This document shows positions 60,042 through 64,000 of a stretch of DNA of 64,000 nucleotides, piece by piece. The DNA lies in NCBI RefSeq assembly GCF_900107035.1, contig NZ_FNOJ01000011.1:16587-80586 (forward strand), written 5' to 3'. The position numbers were made by a program, and so were the translations under genes. Within the stretch, counting starts at the first letter, position 1. Every line of letters starts with the position of its first letter. The DNA is from Alicyclobacillus hesperidum (GTDB lineage: Bacteria > Bacillota > Bacilli > Alicyclobacillales > Alicyclobacillaceae). The notes beneath the pieces were generated by a model. That model was not told the origin of the DNA. It made no database searches and saw only the letters and a list, made by a program, of their open reading frames with translations.

Positions 60042-60872
60042 ATGAAACCTTTCTTAAAGTGGGCTGGCGGCAAGTATCGCCTGCTGTCGCACATCAGGCG
60101 GCGGCTGCCTGCGGGTCGTCGCTTGATTGAACCTTTCGTCGGCTCCGGAGCCGTTTTCCTCAACACAGACTATCCCGCATACATACTGGCCGACATCAAC
60201 GCCGACGTGATTGCCCTCTATCAAATTTTGCAGGACCATGGCGACGAATTCATTGCATATTGCAAATCGATGTTTATCCCGGAGAACAACACGCCCGAAC
60301 GTTATTATGAACTACGTGCCGAGTTCAACATGGCTCACGATATATTTCGCCGGGCAGCCTTGTTCGTCTACTTAAATCGTCATGGTTATAACGGATTGTG
60401 CCGTTATAATCGCAAGGGCCTCTTCAACGTGCCGTTTGGCCGGTATCCAAAGCCATACTTCCCTGAGCGGGAGATGCAATACTTTGCGCAGAAAGCGGCC
60501 CAAGCGACGTTTGTTTGCGAGGACTTTCGGAGCGTGATGGCACGCGCGGAACGAGGTGACGTCATTTATTGCGATCCTCCTTACGTTCCACTTTCACGCA
60601 CAGCTAATTTTCGTGGCTACGCCGCGGGGGGATTTTCCTGGGAGGCGCAGGTAGACCTTGCTCGCCTGGCGACAGAACTGTCGCAGCGTGGCATTCCTGT
60701 CTTGATTTCGAACCATGCCACCGAATTCACCTCATCTGCCTACGCAGCGGCGGCGCAAGAACGGATCGAAGTCCGTCGCGTGATCAGTTGTGACGGAGCC
60801 AATCGAGCAACAGCTACCGAAGTATTGGCGCTATTCGGCGATTTGCCTGATGGTATTGCGCATAACAGTTGA
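60042..60872 (+). CDS. Dam-type DNA adenine methyltransferase
   Basis: 276 residues from ATG 60042 behind GGGGAGGTGG. N-terminal MKPFLKWAGGKYRLL, SAM motif EPFVGSGAVFLN, and catalytic CDPPYVPLSRTANFRGY are hallmarks of the D12 class (Dam, DpnM). GATC is the expected site by family but is not proven. No restriction endonuclease gene adjoins, so it appears to be an orphan methylase. Confidence 0.93.
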   Translation: MKPFLKWAGGKYRLLSHIRRRLPAGRRLIEPFVGSGAVFLNTDYPAYILADINADVIALYQILQDHGDEFIAYCKSMFIPENNTPERYYELRAEFNMAHDIFRRAALFVYLNRHGYNGLCRYNRKGLFNVPFGRYPKPYFPEREMQYFAQKAAQATFVCEDFRSVMARAERGDVIYCDPPYVPLSRTANFRGYAAGGFSWEAQVDLARLATELSQRGIPVLISNHATEFTSSAYAAAAQERIEVRRVISCDGANRATATEVLALFGDLPDGIAHNS

Positions 60873-60873
60873 T

Positions 60874-60897
60874 GTTTCGCGAAGGCGAACTTTTTTT
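60874..60897 (+). terminator. terminator after the Dam-type gene
   Basis: GTTTCGC and GCGAAC pair with one bulge around GAAG; seven T follow. It begins two bases after the stop codon. Confidence 0.75.
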
Positions 60898-60994
60898 GGA
60901 TGGCGCTCGTCTTTTCCGCATGGAAAGAGCATCTTGGTCACAATCTAGCGCTGTCCAGTGATGTGGAAAAGCGCATTGCGAGAGGAAGTCGAGA

Positions 60995-61786
60995 ATGAGC
61001 GCAGTTCGATACGCCTCCACCCGCCGGATTCGTGCGCAGTGGACGAAGGTTCCGGAAATTACAGTATATTTTTGGGTCGTCAAGTTGTTGACGACGGCCA
61101 TGGGCGAAGCGACATCGGATTATCTGGTCTACCATATGAACCAGTATCTTGCTGTCTTCCTAGGGGCATTTGGATTCTTGGTCGCACTTGTCTTGCAGTT
61201 TAAGGTGCGTAAGTACGTACCCTGGGTCTATTGGTTGCTTGTCACGATGGTCGCCATTTTTGGCACGATGGTCGCTGATGCCATCCATATCGTCCTGGGC
61301 GTGCCGTACTATGCGTCTACCATCGCGTTCGCGATCATTCTGACGGCGGTTTTTATATCGTGGAGTAAAGTCGAAGGGACATTGTCGATCCACAGCATTT
61401 ATACGCGTCGCCGCGAAATGTTCTATTGGGCCGCAGTTCTGGCGACCTTTGCTATGGGCACCGCCTGCGGCGACATGACCGCAACGACCTTGCACTTAGG
61501 CTATTTTGCGTCGGGCGTCATGTTTATTGTGCTGTTTCTCGCACCGTTCGTGTGTTGCCGGCTGTTTGGCTTGAACGAAGTGTTTGCTTTTTGGTTTTCC
61601 TACGTCATGACAAGGCCGCTCGGGGCGTCGTTTGCGGACTGGTTCGGCGTCGATAAGGCGTACGGCGGGCTGGGCTACGGCAGAGGTGCCGTGAGTATTG
61701 TGACGACGATTCTCATTGTCCTACTTGTCGGGTATTTGAGCATGGCACACAAAAATATGCAGAATAGAATTGCGTCGGATTTGTAA
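60995..61786 (+). CDS. COG4705-like multi-span membrane protein
   Basis: 263 residues from ATG 60995. The first segment has KVPEITVYFWVVKLLTTAMGEATSDYL, the hallmark of the uncharacterised COG4705 family. About eight membrane segments. The motif G-x4-D occurs four times, at residues 37-42, 90-95, 155-160 and 210-215, each in a helix, hinting at an internal fourfold repeat. Function unknown; transport or metal coordination is only an idea. Confidence 0.82.
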   Translation: MSAVRYASTRRIRAQWTKVPEITVYFWVVKLLTTAMGEATSDYLVYHMNQYLAVFLGAFGFLVALVLQFKVRKYVPWVYWLLVTMVAIFGTMVADAIHIVLGVPYYASTIAFAIILTAVFISWSKVEGTLSIHSIYTRRREMFYWAAVLATFAMGTACGDMTATTLHLGYFASGVMFIVLFLAPFVCCRLFGLNEVFAFWFSYVMTRPLGASFADWFGVDKAYGGLGYGRGAVSIVTTILIVLLVGYLSMAHKNMQNRIASDL

Positions 61787-61836
61787 CACTCGTGTTGAAT
61801 TGGCTCGTTAAAACGCTATTTTTGCTGATCATTCCA

Positions 61837-61866
61837 TTGATTCTGGCCTAACGAGATCGGTAAACT
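61837..61866 (+). promoter_or_regulatory. candidate promoter of the riboswitch-permease unit
   Basis: TTGATT (61837-61842), 18-base spacer, TAAACT (61861-61866), about 17 bases before the aptamer. An alternative, TTGAAT (61795-61800) with TATTTT (61817-61822), is further away. Confidence 0.4.
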
Positions 61867-61882
61867 GTACATGCGTAGATGA

Positions 61883-61955
61883 GACCTCGTATAATGCCGG
61901 GAATATGGCTCGGCAGTTTCTACCAAGCGACCGTGAATCGCTTGCCTACGAGGTC
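61883..61955 (+). promoter_or_regulatory. purine riboswitch, guanine class
   Basis: The purine aptamer is complete: P1 GACCTCGTA (61883-61891) with TACGAGGTC (61947-61955); J1/2 TAATG; P2 TGCCG/CGGCA around GAATATGG; J2/3 GTTTCTACC; P3 AAGCGA/TCGCTT around CCGTGAA; J3/1 GCCTA. The specificity base (position 74 of the xpt aptamer) is C, which means guanine, hypoxanthine or xanthine and not adenine. It precedes the NCS1 permease. Confidence 0.92.
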
Positions 61956-62063
61956 GTTGCCATGTGAAGAGCCACGATGACAGGTGGAATGACGGAACAT
62001 TAGCGATTTGTTCTTTCATCCATTTGTTGCACCAACCAACTCTTCCATATCAACGGCCTCTTG

Positions 62064-62101
62064 GCGAAGCATCCGAGCGTTTCGCAAAAAGGGGTCTTTT
62101 T
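62064..62101 (+). terminator. candidate expression platform terminator of the riboswitch
   Basis: GCGAA (62064-62068) pairs with TTCGC (62081-62085), and AAAAAG/CTTTTT (62086-62100) can fold around GGGT, ending in a T-run. It lies about 110 bases after the aptamer and 30 before the permease start. The switching partner strands were not resolved. Confidence 0.5.
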
Positions 62102-62128
62102 TATGTTGATAAAGGGGGAGTATGGGGG

Positions 62129-63598
62129 ATGGCCACACAGGTACGGCCAGATGTAGAGCAGGCACAAATCGATGCTGCATTTCATCTTGAAACGGAAGGC
62201 AATGGCATCATCGCTGAAAGTAAGCGGCACGGTATGCCGAAAGAACTGTTTTTCGTGTGGTTTGCCGCCGTGCTGACGTACACCGGCGTCGTGACCGGAC
62301 AATTGTTTACCTCGCTAGGGCTGAACGTTTGGGAAAGCATGATTGTAGTACTTTTATGTTCGTTCTCATTCGCAGTTTTAGGTATCGTGTGTGGGACGGG
62401 ACCGAAAGCCGGGACTGTGACGTTGACCATCTCTCGCGCCGCCTTTGGCGTGCATGGGAATAAGGTGCCAGCCTTCTTTAGCTGGATGACAGCCGTTGGC
62501 TGGGAGAGCGTGACGATGGTTCTGACGGTCTGGGCTATCCTGAGTCTTGCACAGTACGTGGGCCTGCCTTCGACCGGTGTCGGACCGACTGTGATTGCAC
62601 TCATTATCACGCTGATTTTGACGTACACGGTGCCGATTTTAGGCCACGCAACGCTGGTCACGATGCAACGTATTCTGGCGTTCGTACTAGGCATCTGCGC
62701 CGTTATCGTCGTTTTCGCCGTCTTGCCGTCCGTACATTGGGGATTTGCTCCATCTATTCAAAACATGGCGGCTCATGGTCCGTTTCCGACATTCTTGCTG
62801 GCACTCTCCATTGGGCTTGCTAGTACCTTTTATGGATGGGTGAACTTTGCAGCCGACTACTCTCGTTACTTGCCTGTCCAAACGCCGACACGGCGGATCG
62901 TCGGTGCGACGTTCTGGGGTGGCGGCGTAGCCAGCTTTGTGATGATGGGGCTTGGCGTCGTGCTTGGGACGTTCGTCAATCCGAACGCGTTTTCTAGCAA
63001 TCCGGTCATGGCGATTGCGAAAGCCATTCCGGCATGGGCGGCTATTCCGTTTCTGCTTGCGGTCGTCATTGGTGATATTTGCGCCAACTATTTGAATGCC
63101 TATAGTTCAGGTATGAGCTTCTTGTCCATGGGCATTCGCCTTAAGCGTTACTGGGCGGTGACGATTGACGGCATCATTTGTACCGCCATTGGCGTATATG
63201 CTCTGTTTTTCTCGACGAATTTTGTATCATTCTTCCAAAATTTCTTGGATCTTATGATTACGGTGATGGGTCCATGGGCGGCCATCTATCTCGTGCATCA
63301 CTTCTTGGTGAAAGGCCGTTACGATGCACAAGCACTGGTTGAATCGGGGCCCGGGTCTGCCTACTGGTATACTGGCGGCATCAATTGGCGAGCTATGGCA
63401 TCCTTCGTCATCGGTGTAGCGGCAACATTTTTCACGGCAAACAGCGCTCTTTGGGTCAGCCCATTGTCCACAGCGTGGTTTGGCGGTGCCGATTTGACGG
63501 CATTTGCGGCGCCTATTGTGACGGGGATCGTGTATTTCGTGTTGGCGCCAAAATCAAACGTAGGTGCCAATCATCAAGTGAAGGCGAAAGCGTCGTAA
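62129..63598 (+). CDS. NCS1 family (cytosine/purine-type) permease
   Basis: 489 residues from ATG 62129 behind AAAGGGGGA. About twelve membrane segments. Motifs of the codB/NCS1 fold: LFFVWFAAVLTYTGVVTGQLF, TLTISRAAFGVHGNKVPAFFSWMTAVGWES, YGWVNFAADYSRYLP. The family moves cytosine, uracil, allantoin, hydantoins or purines with a cation. The guanine-class riboswitch implies a purine substrate, unusual for this family in Firmicutes, where guanine riboswitches more often control NCS2 permeases. Confidence 0.9.
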   Translation: MATQVRPDVEQAQIDAAFHLETEGNGIIAESKRHGMPKELFFVWFAAVLTYTGVVTGQLFTSLGLNVWESMIVVLLCSFSFAVLGIVCGTGPKAGTVTLTISRAAFGVHGNKVPAFFSWMTAVGWESVTMVLTVWAILSLAQYVGLPSTGVGPTVIALIITLILTYTVPILGHATLVTMQRILAFVLGICAVIVVFAVLPSVHWGFAPSIQNMAAHGPFPTFLLALSIGLASTFYGWVNFAADYSRYLPVQTPTRRIVGATFWGGGVASFVMMGLGVVLGTFVNPNAFSSNPVMAIAKAIPAWAAIPFLLAVVIGDICANYLNAYSSGMSFLSMGIRLKRYWAVTIDGIICTAIGVYALFFSTNFVSFFQNFLDLMITVMGPWAAIYLVHHFLVKGRYDAQALVESGPGSAYWYTGGINWRAMASFVIGVAATFFTANSALWVSPLSTAWFGGADLTAFAAPIVTGIVYFVLAPKSNVGANHQVKAKAS

Positions 63599-63622
63599 AG
63601 GCAACATTTCCTTCCATCATCC

Positions 63623-63657
63623 AAAACCTCCATGTGCGCATGCACGTGGAGGTTTTT
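63623..63657 (+). terminator. NCS1 permease terminator
   Basis: ACCTCCATGTGC pairs with GCACGTGGAGGT around GCAT, with flanking A and T runs extending the stem and T5CTT after it. Very stable. The group II intron starts about five bases later. Confidence 0.9.
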
Positions 63658-63661
63658 CTTA

Positions 63662-64000
63662 GTACGCCCAGCATGGGCGGAATCTTTAGGGTGTAAGTCC
63701 CGAACGGGGGTTGGCGACATACCTACCGTTAGCCAAGAGCAAGGGTGTCCACCGTGAGGTGGAATCTGAAGGAAGCTGGAGGCAAACCCTCGACCTGAGG
63801 TACACGAATCGCATTTGAGGCTGTCATAGTTGGACGAGTTGCCTACACACAACGAAGTCCTAAGTCGCCAAGAGCTACGGCAGTAAACTGCGGCAGGTAC
63901 GTGAGGGGAAAGAGTCCGTTCTTATCTGGGGAGACCTGTCTGCGCGCTAGCAAGGCTAGTAACCGTCATCGAGAGGTGACGCTGAACAGGCAGGGGTCAG
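63662..64000 (+). mobile_element. group II intron, 5' part, probably class C (cut by window edge)
   Basis: The sequence from GTACGCCCAGCATGGGCGG (63662) has the domain I order of bacterial group II introns like the Oceanobacillus class C intron: AGGGTGTAAGTCCCGAAC, GCAAGGGTGTCC, GTGGAATCTGAAGGAAGCTG, GAGGCAAACCCTC, CTGAGGTACACGAA, ACGAAGTCCTAAGTCGCC, GAGGGGAAAGAGTCC and TATCTGGGGAGACCTG. Its 5' end lies just behind a terminator hairpin, where class C introns insert. The reverse transcriptase gene, domains V-VI and 3' end would be past the window. Confidence 0.88.

Noticed and set aside
60042..60872. Complete restriction-modification system
   Set aside because: Neighbours are an L,D-transpeptidase and a membrane protein; no endonuclease is present.

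Overview
The window comes from a spore-forming low-to-moderate GC Firmicute (Bacilli). The overall gene order is close to Bacillus subtilis, but the frequent TTG/GTG starts, the zinc-binding form of S4 and several missing neighbours suggest an Alicyclobacillus-like lineage. The lineage is inferred from gene order and remembered sequence similarity; no search was run.

Region 1 (1-33.6 kb, all + strand) is the core expression superlocus: rpmG(partial)-secE-nusG, rplK-rplA, rplJ-rplL, a ybxB-like methyltransferase, rpoB-rpoC, an L7Ae-like protein, rpsL-rpsG-fusA-tuf, the S10 and spc operons (rpsJ to secY-adk), a KOW protein, infA-rpmJ, the alpha operon (rpsM-rpsK-rpsD-rpoA-rplQ), truA, rplM and rpsI. 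It is interrupted by an rplL terminator, a tuf terminator followed by a near-consensus S10 promoter, and leaders for L10 and probably L13. The usual map gene after adk and the ecfA1-ecfA2-ecfT genes before truA are not here.

Region 2 (33.7-44.3 kb) joins sporulation, germination and cell-wall signalling: cwlD, a small anchored protein, salA/mrp, then gerD and pdaB on the opposite strand, a GDSL hydrolase, and the c-di-AMP/amino-sugar block cdaA-cdaR-glmM-glmS. A glmS self-cleaving ribozyme lies in the glmS leader. The logic is envelope supply: c-di-AMP synthesis, its regulator, phosphoglucosamine mutase and glucosamine-6-phosphate synthase together, with end-product feedback on the glmS mRNA.

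Region 3 (44.3-54 kb) is accessory and partly decaying. It holds short tandem repeats and an AT-rich stretch, an hsp20 gene, padR with a frameshifted membrane-protein partner, a GNAT acetyltransferase, a broken IS1595-type transposase, an alpha/beta hydrolase, an sdpR-sdpI-like regulator/immunity pair with a palindromic operator, two VOC proteins, a frameshifted SgcJ-like gene, and several unknowns.

Region 4 (54-64 kb) is metabolic and transport: a TetR regulator divergent from a zinc alcohol dehydrogenase, an MFS transporter, an Lrp regulator plus aminotransferase, a CWC protein plus MntP, a small L,D-transpeptidase, a Dam-type methylase, a COG4705-like membrane protein with four G-x4-D motifs, and an NCS1 permease controlled by a guanine-class purine riboswitch. 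The window ends inside the 5' part of a group II intron, probably class C, sitting directly behind the permease terminator.

The most rewarding second looks are the group IIC intron at the terminator, the guanine riboswitch on an NCS1 permease, the fourfold motif of the COG4705 protein, the orphan sdpRI pair, and the tandem repeats after glmS.
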